This document shows positions 33,133 to 43,559 of a stretch of DNA of 64,000 nucleotides, in pieces. The position numbers and the translations under genes are program-made. Origin of the DNA: Sophora flavescens (taxonomy: Eukaryota > Streptophyta > Magnoliopsida > Fabales > Fabaceae); assembly GCA_030762895.1 (NCBI GenBank), contig CM061062.1, forward strand, positions 101,290,874-101,354,873, given 5' to 3'. Numbering within the stretch: position 1 is the first letter of the stretch; every line of letters starts with the position of its first letter. The notes under the pieces were generated by a model. The model was given only the letters and a program-made list of their open reading frames with translations, was not told the origin of the DNA and did not search any database.

Positions 33133-34790
33133 GCAACTCACATTATGTGATTTACAGAACCTTATCACCCATGTTATGTGATTTACACAACCTCAGAAGT
33201 TGTTTGACCATTAAGGCAAAGATCTTTGAGTCTAGGAATAGGAAGAAAGAGATGAAGTTAATCTCCATGACAGATCCATATTGTGAAGCAGAAAAATAAA
33301 AGGAAGGAAGGAAGCTATTTATTGGAGCAGATGATGAAGTTACTAGGCGTGGTAAGTTGCTAAAAAATTAAGTTGATCATTAAGAGGATTGGGTTCCAAG
33401 GTGAATGGGTAAGTAGCACAGTAGTCAAAGGAATTAATATTTTTGCAGAAACTTATATACCTTTAACGTCAGTTGTTTAATACAACTGACGTTAAAAGTG
33501 TTTTTAAAATAAAAAATATTTATTTTTAACGTCAGTTTTTTATACAACTGACGTTAAAAGTGTGATTTTTACTTCAGTTAAATAAATAGCTGACGTAAAT
33601 AATCCTATATCCCTATCTGAAATGCCCTGTTGTCACTCTTAACACATGCAGGTCACTCCATATATATAGTGCAGTTTATTTCTAAACTTTTTTTTAAAAC
33701 AAGTTTATTTTTAATCTTCATTAATTAGCTTGAATTAGTAAACAAATTCTTGTGCAAATTAAAATAAATAAACACTTAACATAAAACAAGTTATATGTAT
33801 AATCAAATCGTATCTCATTGAAGCGATTCATAAGTTACAATTAAATGATTAAAAGATAAAAAAATTCTGCAACATAGACCTAAAATATAAAAAAGTTTTG
33901 CTTCAACTTCATTTTCTTCTCAATCCTGTCCTCAGAAACTCCAATGGATGCATCTCCTCCCTCACTTGAATTCCATGATGCAAAAGTGAATCCACATTGA
34001 AATGGATCTTTGCATCTTCTCCTTCACTGGAATTCCTTGATGCATCGTCTTGAATTCACAGTCACTTGCTTCCAAAGCAAAGTGAAAGGGATGACGGGGA
34101 TGAAATAAAGTGAGGGAATCACATTACGTGATTCACCCAACCTTACCATCCATGTTATGAGATTTACTCAATCTCAGAAATTTTTTTACCATTAAGACAG
34201 AGACCTTTAAGTCTAGGAATAGGAAGAAATAACAACACCTCAAATATGATAGAGGCATATTGTGAAGGAAAAAGCACGAAATATAGAGGAAAAGAGGGGG
34301 GTGTAATACAGATCGACTGATACAGAAGAATATGGTTCTTTATATAGAGAAGAGAGACTACCTGAATTTCTTGAAAACTGATCTAAAAACTTAATGCTCG
34401 TTAAGAGGATTAGGTTACAAAAGGTGAATGGGTAAGTAGCACAGTAGTCAAAGGAATGAATTTTTTGCAGAAACTAATAAACTTTTAACGTCAGTTGTTT
34501 AAGACAACTGACGTTAAAAGTGTTTTTTTAAAAAATATTTATTTTTAACGTCAGTTTTTTAAACAACTGACGTTAAAAGTGTGATTTTCAGTTAAATAAC
34601 TAGCTGACGTAAATAATCCTATATCCCTATCTGAAATGCCCTGTTGTCACCCTTAACGCAGGTCACTCCATATATATAGTGCAGTTTATTTCTAAACTTT
34701 TTTTTAAACAAGTTTATGTTTAATCTTCATTAATTAGCTTGAATTAGTAAACATATTCTTGTGAAGAGAGACTGATACAGAAGAATGGTA
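33133..34790. repeat. Internal duplication of about 1 kb in element R
   Basis: The order CACATTATGTGATTTAC, CAACCTCAGAAGTTG, TAGGAATAGGAAGAAA, ATTGTGAAG, GGTGAATGGGTAAGTAGCAC, an ACGTCAGTT array and CCTATATCCCTATCTGAAAT occurs first at about 33140-33660 and again, more diverged, at about 34131-34690. Part of the unit is present in inverted orientation in element L (31020-31130). No coding sequence recognised. Confidence 0.65.
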
Positions 34791-35391
34791 CTTTATATAG
34801 AGAAGAGAGACTGATTTTCTTGAAAACTGATCTATAAACTTAATGCTCAGGGGTAGGTAGCACAGTAGTCAAAGGAATTAATGTTTTTGCAGAACACTTT
34901 TAATGTCGGTTGTCTTCAACAACGGACGTTAATAGTTTTTTTATTTCTAACGTCAGTTTCTTAATACAACTGACGTTAATTAAATGTCCTTTAACGTCAG
35001 TTTTTACAAACAACTGACGTAAAATGTTGTTTTATTTTGATTATAAGGTTTACACCCGCACGCCTTCTGCACTTCGCTCTGTATGTCTCTTTTCTCTTTT
35101 CATCACTCTCAACCCTCACTCTCAACCCTCACTCTCACTCTCACTCTCACTCTGCCCTAATCGCGAGCTCATCTCCACCGCAACCACCGCGAGGGCTTCT
35201 TCGCCACCACCGTGAGGTACACTCTTAACCCCTAAATCTGTCTTTCCCGCTCATTCTTTGTAATAACTTGACATCTCTATTTCCCCTTCCCGCGCATTAA
35301 CTCTCATTGTCCCTCTGTTCTCAGTAACCACATCGAACGTTGGCCACCACTCGAGCTCCCGTCCCCACCACCACGCGAGCACCTATTTCTG

Positions 35392-35817
35392 GTGAGTCTT
35401 TGGGGCACATTTTTTTATTTTTGGTTTTGAATGTATGTTGAAACTATAGTCTCAGTAGTTGAAACTTGAAACTGTGAGTTTGAGTTGTTTGGAATGTCTC
35501 TATTTTTGGTTTTGAGTGTATGTTGAAACTGTAGTCTCAGTAGTTGAACTTGAAACCGTGAGTTTGAGTTGTTTGGAATGTCTCTATTTTTGGTTTTGAG
35601 TGCATGTTGCTCTGGTGGTTGATCTGTCTTGACCGTGATGCTCATCATGGCAAGGCCGTGATCAGTTCTGCCTGTGAGGGTCTGGTTCAGTTGGCATGTT
35701 ACGGCCGTGATGGACATCACTGCCAGGCCGTGACCAGTGCTTGGCAATCTTCAAAAACTATAGTTTTCAATCTCCCGTATTGTCCTTATATTGGATATAT
35801 GTTTTGTATATCTACAG
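35392..35817 (+). other. Intron in the 5' leader of element R
   Basis: The donor GTGAGTCTTT follows CACCTATTTCTG, and the acceptor TATATCTACAG precedes GACCTATCTAGTTA. This is the same pair as in element L. The CACGGCCGTGA-type cluster lies at 35630-35740. Compared with L it contains an extra copy of the TTGGAATGTCTCTATTTTTG block. Confidence 0.75.
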
Positions 35818-35910
35818 GACCTATCTAGTTATTTTTATTTATACTTCTGTATTTATTTTGAGTTATAACCTATGTTAATAAATATATATTGTTTCTGAAC
35901 AGGCATACAT

Positions 35911-38897
35911 ATGGATCAGTAGGATAACCCACATGCACGGGAGGACACTGTGGGGGCTACGCAGGACCCGATCACGCCTACGCCTGATTCTAGTGTAAGT
36001 TTACATGTTATATACTATCTTTAGTCCTTCTTTTTAATGTAAGTTTATAATGTTACAACCCTCTATTTTATAATTTTTTTGTCCATACAGACATCACAGG
36101 CTCATAGGAAACGGGGTAGAGGAGCCACCTCGTTGAAGAAACTAGAGAAGGACAGGCAAAGCGGACAGAAGCTTGAGGTATCCTTCGATGTTAATCTAAA
36201 TGCCCGGGGACCCCGTGCTAAAGAATTTAATAAGTGGGTGTTTCTACAAGCGAAGCAGCACGTAAGCATCAACTACAACCACTGGAATGACGTTCCACGG
36301 AACGTTAAGGATCATATTTGGGAGGCTATCGCGGTATTTTACCTTTACATTCGTTTGATTTACATTATTAGATAATTATCCGAGTTATAACCCATCCAGC
36401 TGTTATGTATTTAATGTGTAGGTAGCTTGGACTGTGCCAAATGACGAGGATCATCGTCATAAATGTATGAAAATGGCATCAAAGCATTGGAATGGGTTCA
36501 AGCATGATCTTACCAGGTACTATGTATCTGGGAAGAAGCGACTTGATAAAATGTTCTCGGATTATCCCTGGATTGATCAGGATACTTTGGATACGTTTGC
36601 TAGGAGTCGACAGGATGGAGAATTTCAGGTTGGTTGATTAAGTTAATTTTGTATGCTTCTTATAGATCATTTAACTGTATTTAATTATGTGTTTTTGTTT
36701 GAATAGGCTAAGGCAAATAAGGGTCGGCAGAATCAGGCGAAGAACGTCCACCGCCACACCATGTCTCAGGGTGGGTACCAGACTCGGATCGAGCAGATGA
36801 TGGCGGATAGGCTGAAGGTGAAGCAGGAAGAGCACTCTGCTAGGATTGAAAGAGGAGAGGTGCCTGAGGGCACACCATTAAGTCCTCCGTCGGACATCGA
36901 CCGCGAGGATGTCTGGTTAGCCGGTCGCATGACAAAGACGGGATCTTTTAAAGTTGATGCCACTCGCGAAGTGGCAGATAAGATTGTAAGTAAATAATTA
37001 ACTTGATTTCAATTGATATTTATTTGTATAGATATTTGCAACACTTTCACTTGCACGTTTTTTCATTTTTTTTCCATTGTAGATGGATCTTAAAGCACAA
37101 TCCTCCCAGGGCTCATTCGTCCCTTCTGGACGGCAGGACGTCTTGATGACTGCTCCAGGCAAGAAAGACCATCCTGGTCGGGTTCTCGGTGTTCCTGGGA
37201 ACGTGACCATCAAAGAATATTATGGCAAGTTTGCTTCACGAAAGCGGGTGGTCGATGAAGCATCAATTTTGGCTGACATTACTCAGCACCTCATGTCCAA
37301 CCCAGTTATTACAACACATCTGATGCAAAGCTTAATATCCAACCCAGAATTCAAGCAGGCGCTTGCCAGAGAGCTTTTCTCCGTCAGTACATCCCAGTAC
37401 ACTGCAGGGCATGCCAACCCTTCACATTTGAGCACAAAAGAGAGTTATAGTAGGGCACATGTGGAGGACGATGAGTTGGCAGCTAGGAAGCGGGAGTTCG
37501 AAGTCCAACGCCATGAGCATGAGTTGGAAATGAAAAGGCGTGAGCTTGAGTTGGACTTCAAACGACGTGAGCTCGAAATGTTAACAAAGGTATGTATTCA
37601 TTATTAATGTCCAAATTAGTCAAATAATTACTTGTGTTTTTTTTAATTATCAACAACTTATCTATTTTATTTTTCCTAAACTGAAGGCCAAGTCGACGTC
37701 GGTGTCGCTGTCACCTATCACTCGTTTGTTCTCACTTGGTGAGGATTACGCGTTTGAGATTTTTGAATGTCTATTGGAGCACGATGGATGGGTGGCACGC
37801 CCAGATCAACGGAGGATATTTTCCTTCTGTGGTGACGATCTCGGGAACGCCTGTAGAAATAACGTCTGGATGGCCAGCACAATTTTGAGTCTCTGGTGCA
37901 CGTAAGTTAATTTTAATTTTATAACTTATTTATTTTTGGTATTTTTTCATTTAATAATTTATTTTAATTTCAATATATATATTATGTAATTAACATCCAC
38001 AACTTTTCATATCTTAGGTATCTCCATCGTCTTCAGCTTGATAAGCGCGTTGCATTAGTATACGGCTTCTTAGATCCGTCAATCCTTCTGCCCGAATTCT
38101 TTGCTGGCGATGCATTGAGTAAATACTTAGGGAATTTGTTGGGAGACAATCAGAAAGAATTATATCTGGCTCCCTACTGTATGAAAAACCATTGGCAGTT
38201 GTTCGTACTTCACCCGTCTAGGCATACTGTCATATTCTCATGCTCTCTCCACCAAAACCCGCCACAGGAGGTGGTGGAAGCTGTAAATACGTAAGTAACT
38301 AATCTTAAATTTAACTTAAGTTTTAATATCAGTTGTTTTTAGTTTATTACACACATGATATATGAATTTGTTAATTGATCGACATGATTATTTGTTTATG
38401 ATAGCGCGCTGAAGGCGAGTAGCATAAGTTGCGCCAACGGGAGAAGTAGGACTTCTAAGGCTAAAGCAAATCCTGTATGGAACATCCTCAAGGTTTGATA
38501 GTTTATTTATCAAATAATTAATATTATAATTACTAATTTATATGTATATTCAACTGACATTGAAATTAATTTTGTTGGTAGTCTCGATTTTAAATTGACG
38601 GGTGGTCGTGCAGCTATTATGTGATGCTTCATATGCTGAACATAGTCTCTGCATCTATTACGGATGGATGGAATAAGGTAATATTTAAACAACTTGTCAA
38701 ATTATATATTATAGTTTTGAAGATAACTTGCATTGATGTTATTGTTATTATTTGAACGTATGTAGGCATTTAACGACCAATCGCCTATTCAAGAAGATGA
38801 GTTAAGAGACTTGAGGATGCGCTTCGCTGAATTCTTCTTCAAGTATGCAGCTGAAAAAGGAATTGACAAGATACCTCCGCACTACTTAGATGAATAG
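35911..38897 (+). pseudogene. Second CACTA gene: Transposase_24-like with Ulp1-like protease, two stops
   Basis: Ten coding exons with GT/AG borders that keep frame: 35911-35994, 36091-36333, 36422-36628, 36707-36985, 37083-37589, 37687-37901, 38018-38290, 38405-38492, 38582-38677, 38766-38897. Exons 2-4 encode a Transposase_24-type domain (ARGPRAKEFNKWVFLQAKQH, HWNGFKHDLTRYY, AGRMTKTGSFKVDATREVADK). Exon 5 ends in a charged coiled coil (EFEVQRHEHELEMKRRELEL). Exons 6-10 are a Ulp1/C48 peptidase-like domain: the His is in NHWQLFVLHP and the Cys in GWSCSYYVM. The Asp usually found after TV(I/Y) is absent (FSCSLH). TAG at 35920-35922 (codon 4) and TAA at 38591-38593 interrupt the frame. In CACTA elements this gene is the second product beside tnp2. 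The copy appears inactive. Confidence 0.82.
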
Positions 38898-38984
38898 TTT
38901 TTTGTTAGACTTTAGAAACTAATTACTAACATGTATATATATATCCTTAGATTGGTAGTTTTGTTTTTAGACATTGGAGACTAA

Positions 38985-38985
38985 A

Positions 38986-39040
<55 letters not shown>
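38985..39040. repeat. (TA)n microsatellite
   Basis: About 27 uninterrupted TA units in the 3' part of element R, after the gene's stop. The run may vary in length between individuals. Confidence 0.95.
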
Positions 39041-39041
<1 letters not shown>

Positions 39042-39206
39042 TTGTAGATAGTTATGTTTTTCCTATACATGGGTTTTGGTTTTAAGACCCCCCATTGTTC
39101 CATTTTTCCTTTGCAATTCTGTAATGTGTGTGATATTTACTGGGATATTTACTGAATGCAGGGATAGCTGAGAGGAGTGATATTTTAAAACTGAATTTTA
39201 AAAAAA

Positions 39207-39510
39207 AATATTAACGTCGGTTGTATCAAACAACTGTCAACTGACGTTAATATTATTTTATAAAATATACAGTACACTATTAACGTCAGTTGTTTATTAC
39301 AACTGACGTTAAAATTAAAACCTTTAACGCCAGTTCTTTATAACAACTGACGCTAGTTTTAAAAAAATTAACGTTCGTTGTCTTAAAGAACTGACGTTAA
39401 TAGTTTTATGTTTAACGTCAGTTCTCAACTAACGTTAAAATATTAACTATTAACATCAGCTGTATTTACATCAGTCAGTATTCTGACGTAAAAAATCAAT
39501 TTTAACTGAC
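39207..39510. repeat. 3' subterminal ACGTCAGTT array of element R
   Basis: About ten inverted pairs of ACGTCAGTT/AACTGACGT, closely matching the 3' array of element L (25528-25868) in reverse orientation. Confidence 0.85.
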
Positions 39511-39538
39511 GTAAAAAACACTTATGGTACTGGTGTTT

Positions 39539-41105
39539 GGTTTGGGTTTGAGGGAGGATTCGAAGAATTAACGCATGATTGATACGTATGAATGCAGTTC
39601 AAGAATTAATGAGGGTGAAGTTTCCCTTTTCTTACAAAGTCAACGTGGAAGTTACTAAACAGCATTATTTTATTTTATTTTATTGGTAAAACTAAACAGC
39701 ATTATTTGTTGTTTTGTATGTAAAGTTAGTAAATAATTAGCTCATGTATTATCCTTAAATTATTCATGTATTAAAATTATATAAATGTACTTCAGATTAA
39801 ATTAAATATTGAATTCAATTTTACTTTGTGTAAAAAAAAAGAATTCAATTTTTACTTAACAAAAAAAAAAGAATTCAATTTTACTTATTTTATTATCAGT
39901 GATCCAACGGTCAATAACCATATTGACCCGAGGTTTTGCTCTTTTTTTTTCCCTAACAAATATCTTTATATATACCGGACAAAACGAGAGTGTCTTCATA
40001 TTAATTTATTAATATTAATTATTCAGATGTGTAACTATAATTAATTGTGATTGTGTGAGCGACTGAGCGTGATCAAAGGTATTTTTAGCACCAACAAAGT
40101 TCGGCACAATTAGTAAATACCCGAGTGTAATTGGCGTTTCTCTTGGGTCTTTTGTTTGGAGGTCAGTTTTTTACTTCTGGATACATATCCCTCAAGCTTT
40201 TGTAAAGTTAATATTATCCTCCATCTAGATATTTAATTTACATTAGTTATTTTATTGATGGTATTTGTAAATGGATTAGAATACCTCTATTACTCTCTGT
40301 ATATATAATGATGGCTTAACAAAAAAAAAAGTTAAGTATGAGTTTCTTAAATATGTTTTAGGTAAACCATATTGATGAGGGCACTTCCAACCAAAATACA
40401 AGAGAACAATGAAACCAAAACAAAGAACTTATGTAATAATGATACTGTCCTTGACAGGAACCAGAACCACAAAAGATCACACATGGAAAAACCCAGAATA
40501 TATATCGAACAAAAATTGACCTATTTGCCTGACAGCTGGTCAAGTAGTTATCAAGGAAAGGATTCTTCAAAACCAACTGCAATATTCATATGCAGAGGAC
40601 TGACTCTGTCTCACTCTGATTGTTACATGCATTTGCCTGAAATGCTCAATATAGCCGTCTCTTTCTTCAACCACAATTCTTTCTTTGTTTTGGATGGCAA
40701 AAGCCAACAAGATTCTAGCCACGATTTAAGTTCCCCAACCCTTCTTCCTTTAATTTCTTTCTGCTTAAACCATCCACTTAATTTGCTATATCTTAATTAT
40801 AACCCTCGAATATTAATTTGTCAATGTTGTTGCATTGTACATATTGAGTCAATCCTTTAGTTAATTAAAGTTATGGTACACCACCCATCAAAATGATATA
40901 GTGATGGATATTACCTACATGTCAATACATCAACCAATCATTTGTACTGCTACACCATTTGAATAAATATTTGCATAAAAATATACTGTATTTTTGTATT
41001 TGCTTATCAACCCGAAATTTTAAAAACAAAATTAAATGACACATTAATTATTCTCTGAAATCTAAAATCACGGATCCAACGCGTCTGAAAGCCAAAATCA
41101 TTTTT
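39539..41105. other. Intergenic sequence, no gene recognised
   Basis: AT-rich. A 162-codon frame at 40372-40860 shows no family motif, no codon structure of a domain protein and no convincing promoter, so I do not call it. GAATTCAATTTTACTT occurs three times at about 39811-39890. Confidence 0.5.
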
Positions 41106-41516
41106 CTAACTGAACACAACCCCTCCCTCAGCTCCATCGTCGACGACCTCTTTCTGATGTTCTTTCCATCGTCGGTGAGTCGTAGCAGTGATATAAGAGA
41201 AGGTTTTGGAGTGTCGGGCGAGGAATGCGGATCTGGGTCGGTGGTCGGAGCAGTTTTTGCAGGCAGAGCACTTGACCCATACGAGGTCGCTGCCGATGTC
41301 GGTGACGAGGAGGAGGGTCTGAGGAGGCGACCCAATTCGGAGATCGGCGAAATACTGGCCAGAGTCGGGGATGAGCGGGGTTTTGAGGGTACGGTGGCCG
41401 TGGAGGGCGGAGAGACGGTGGGTGTCGGCGGAGAGAAGCTGATCTGGTGATGATAGTGAAGCTTTCCGCATCAACAGTAGTTTCAGATATTCTGTGGAGT
41501 TGCATTGAATCTCCAC
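41106..41516 (-). pseudogene. Aspartic protease (A1, pepsin-like) N-terminal fragment
   Basis: The minus-strand frame carries the start of a plant pepsin-like protease: SGQYFADLRIGSPPQ, then LLLVTDIGSDLVWVKCSACK and a CSDHRPRSAFLARHSKTFS stretch, all typical of the first lobe. The catalytic motif reads D-I-G-S where the family has D-T-G-S. After KTFSY the frame shifts: a short HCYDS piece, which is the expected continuation, is found in another frame. Homology then stops. The second lobe with its second catalytic Asp is absent. The first codon of this frame is GTG, so the real start is lost or lies in another frame. It is a broken fragment rather than a working enzyme. Confidence 0.78.
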
Positions 41517-41855
41517 CGCTTATTATGGTGTGAGCTGGATGAAGCGTGAGCCTTGGATCTCTCTTGATTTTCTCTTGAAAACAACAACAACAAAAGTACT
41601 GAAGGGAAACAAGTGGGTGGTGAAACAGAGATGACAAGATTCTAGATCATCTCTGGTTTCGTTGTTCTGTTAATGAAGTAATCGGTTCTAAGGGGAGGAT
41701 AGGGGAAATGAAATTGTTAGAAAAAAACTGAACTAGTTCGTCAAAAAAAAAAAGGCTAAATAATCAATTTTTTTAATTAGAAAAATAATATTTTAATATA
41801 TGTTAAACTTGTAATTAAATACAAAAAATATAAGTATTATACATCAATATATTGT
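41517..41855. other. Flank between protease fragment and LTR element
   Basis: AT-rich, no gene seen. It probably includes the former 5' region of the protease gene. ATTGT at 41851-41855 is the left copy of the target duplication of the next element. Confidence 0.5.
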
Positions 41856-42294
41856 TGTTCCGTCCAAATACCTCGGATGAGAGATACTCGGTCGAACTAG
41901 GTTTAGTGGGGTGTTTTGGAATGTGCTTGACAGAATTGAGATTCTGCTCCTACGTATCCAAATGGGAATCAAAGCAAACGTAGTTCTGGATGAGGGGGTA
42001 AGCCCCCTATTTATAGAGATCTTTCAGGATCAAGCTCCGAGATAAACGGAGAGATATTAGGATCAAATCCCTGATTATGCAGGGTGATATTCGGATCAGT
42101 CATTTATGACTGATCCACAAGGGACCGAGATGTACTTTAATGGCAGGGCGAATCCGAGTACTTATCCTCGGTTGGCCCGGTGTGCTGATATGTCCTCGAC
42201 CTTGGAGGAGCTTGGGCTAAGGCCCATAGCCGGGGTAAGCTCGGTCAGCCCAAAATATAGACGAGTCTTCGGCCATACCTTCTCGGCCGGTACA
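41856..42294 (-). repeat. 3' LTR of the 5-kb element
   Basis: In plus orientation it starts TGTTCCGTCC and ends GGCCGGTACA. Next to it, minus-strand GGAGCTGGGGGGGCTTG (42295-42312 area) is the polypurine tract. Confidence 0.9.
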
Positions 42295-42319
42295 CAAGCC
42301 CCCCCAGCTCCGAGCTTGA

Positions 42320-42604
42320 ATAAGCGAGAGAGCTGATAAGCATGAAACCGAGCTTATTCTTCGGCTACACAGGCATCCGCATTTCCAGCTGTCATTTCAA
42401 TCAAGTCTTCTCTCTCTGTCAGAGAAAGCAATCATTGCCCAAGTTGAGGTTCTAGCCCCTGGCGTTGATCTTTCGGGAGCCGATGTAAATAAGGAGGTGG
42501 TGAATGGGGAACTTGTTCCCATTATTCCCGATGAAGAGGGGGAAGGGGAGGAAGACTCTCCCGGGGATCACATCGAGGCCGAAGAGGGTCCTGGGGACGA
42601 GTAG
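42320..42604 (+). pseudogene. Antisense ORF remnant with acidic tail
   Basis: An ATG-less frame of about 95 codons on the strand opposite to the element, ending in TAG at 42602-42604. The last 60 residues look like the C-terminus of a plant retroelement accessory protein: AQVEVLAPGVDLSGADVNK, VVNGELVPIIPDEE, then an acidic run EGEGEEDSPGD. A poly-A-type downstream region with AATGAAAAC follows. Tat-lineage elements carry an extra ORF antisense to gag-pol just before the 3' LTR, and this position fits. The N-terminus is missing. The assignment is moderate because I cannot search. Confidence 0.5.
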
Positions 42605-43559
42605 CTGTTGTAGTTTTTTGTTTTTTGTTCATCCTTTGTAATGGGCTTGTGCCCTTGTAACTTCGTATTACTTAATGAAAACTGTTATCATTCTCTGACT
42701 TTACGTCGTTGTGTTCGGCCTGTTAACCAAATCTTCGGCTAAGGCCGAGGTACTCTACCGTCCATATCAAAAATGGACGGTGGTTGTTACACGTGAAACA
42801 CATGTTTCACACTTTACGCATGCAGTCACGCATTAAATGCTTTGGGAACCGCAATGGGTTCATGCAATTACTGCTTTTTGCTTAGTTTCGAGATTTGTTT
42901 TTCCAACAAACCCTTTCCCACGCATACTTCTTCTTTCCCTGCTTATATATAGGGCTACTCCGCTGCCTTACTTGTTCATTCCTCATTCTTTTCCACCAGC
43001 CAAATTCGTTTCTTGTTTCTCCTGAGTAGTTCTATGCTAGTGTTAGGGGTTTACGCTCCCCTCTCCCAGTTAACATCCTTTTTTGGGTTTCACATCCGCC
43101 AAAAAGGATGTAAGTGGGAGACGGGATCCAGAATTCCTTTTATGATTCGATCCTTCAAGAAGGATGTTAACAAGGAGAATAGTAGTCTTCGGGAGTGGAG
43201 AAAGGGGTAGAGGCCGTCTACTCCCTGAGCGGGCCGAGCACCTCATCATCCAGCTTTCTCAGGGGGAAGTGACTACATCCTCCCTTAAGAGAGAGTCATG
43301 GCGTTGGATTGGGGGAAATGGGGGCCGACTGGACTTGCCCTGGCTCTAATAGAGGGGACTACTGTCCCGCCGAGCGGCCCTTATTTTCAATTTCGGCGCT
43401 GTGCTCGGTTCCCTTAATATCTTCACCTGTTTGTACTTTTCAAGAGTCAAACTCGGCCTTATTTGGCTTTACCCACTATTCTCGGTTTCCTTAATAAAAT
43501 CATGGCTCAAACTTGACCTTTAAATTCGAACTTTGTTCTTTTTTAATTGCTACTCGTAT
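42605..43559. other. Internal region with antisense promoter-like text
   Basis: No intact gene. TTATATATAG at 42943-42952, followed by CT-rich leader-like text on the plus strand, resembles a plant promoter pointing away from the 3' LTR. ORFs at 42837-43494 are short, overlap one another and show no domain. Confidence 0.4.

Larger units (their letters stand above)
32268..39535 (+). mobile_element. CACTA transposon R (forward), keeps the second gene
   Basis: 7,268 bp. Its left end is CACTAGTGGAAAATATAC at 32268. Its right end, reverse complemented, is CACCAGTACCATAAGTG at 39535 (CACCA instead of CACTA). It is flanked by TTT on both sides (32265-32267 and 39536-39538). Order on the plus strand: 5' arrays, a Dicer-like fragment, a roughly 1-kb internal duplication, promoter and leader with intron, a junction at about 35831 where tnp2 is missing, the Transposase_24/Ulp1 gene, a TA microsatellite and the 3' array. 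It is a sister copy of element L: leader, intron, gene-flanking and 3' sequences match closely. It lacks tnp2 and could move only with a transposase supplied elsewhere. The altered end may weaken it further. Confidence 0.9.

Noticed and set aside
25504..39535. A single 14-kb CACTA element with long inverted ends.
   Set aside because: The outer ends match well (CACTAGTGCAATAAGTG and CACCAGTACCATAAGTG), but the flanking triplets AGC and TTT differ. Internal ends at 31971 and 32268 give matching AGC/AGC and TTT/TTT duplications, so there are two elements.
40372..40860. 162-codon ORF on the plus strand.
   Set aside because: No recognisable domain, low-complexity composition, no convincing start context or conservation argument.
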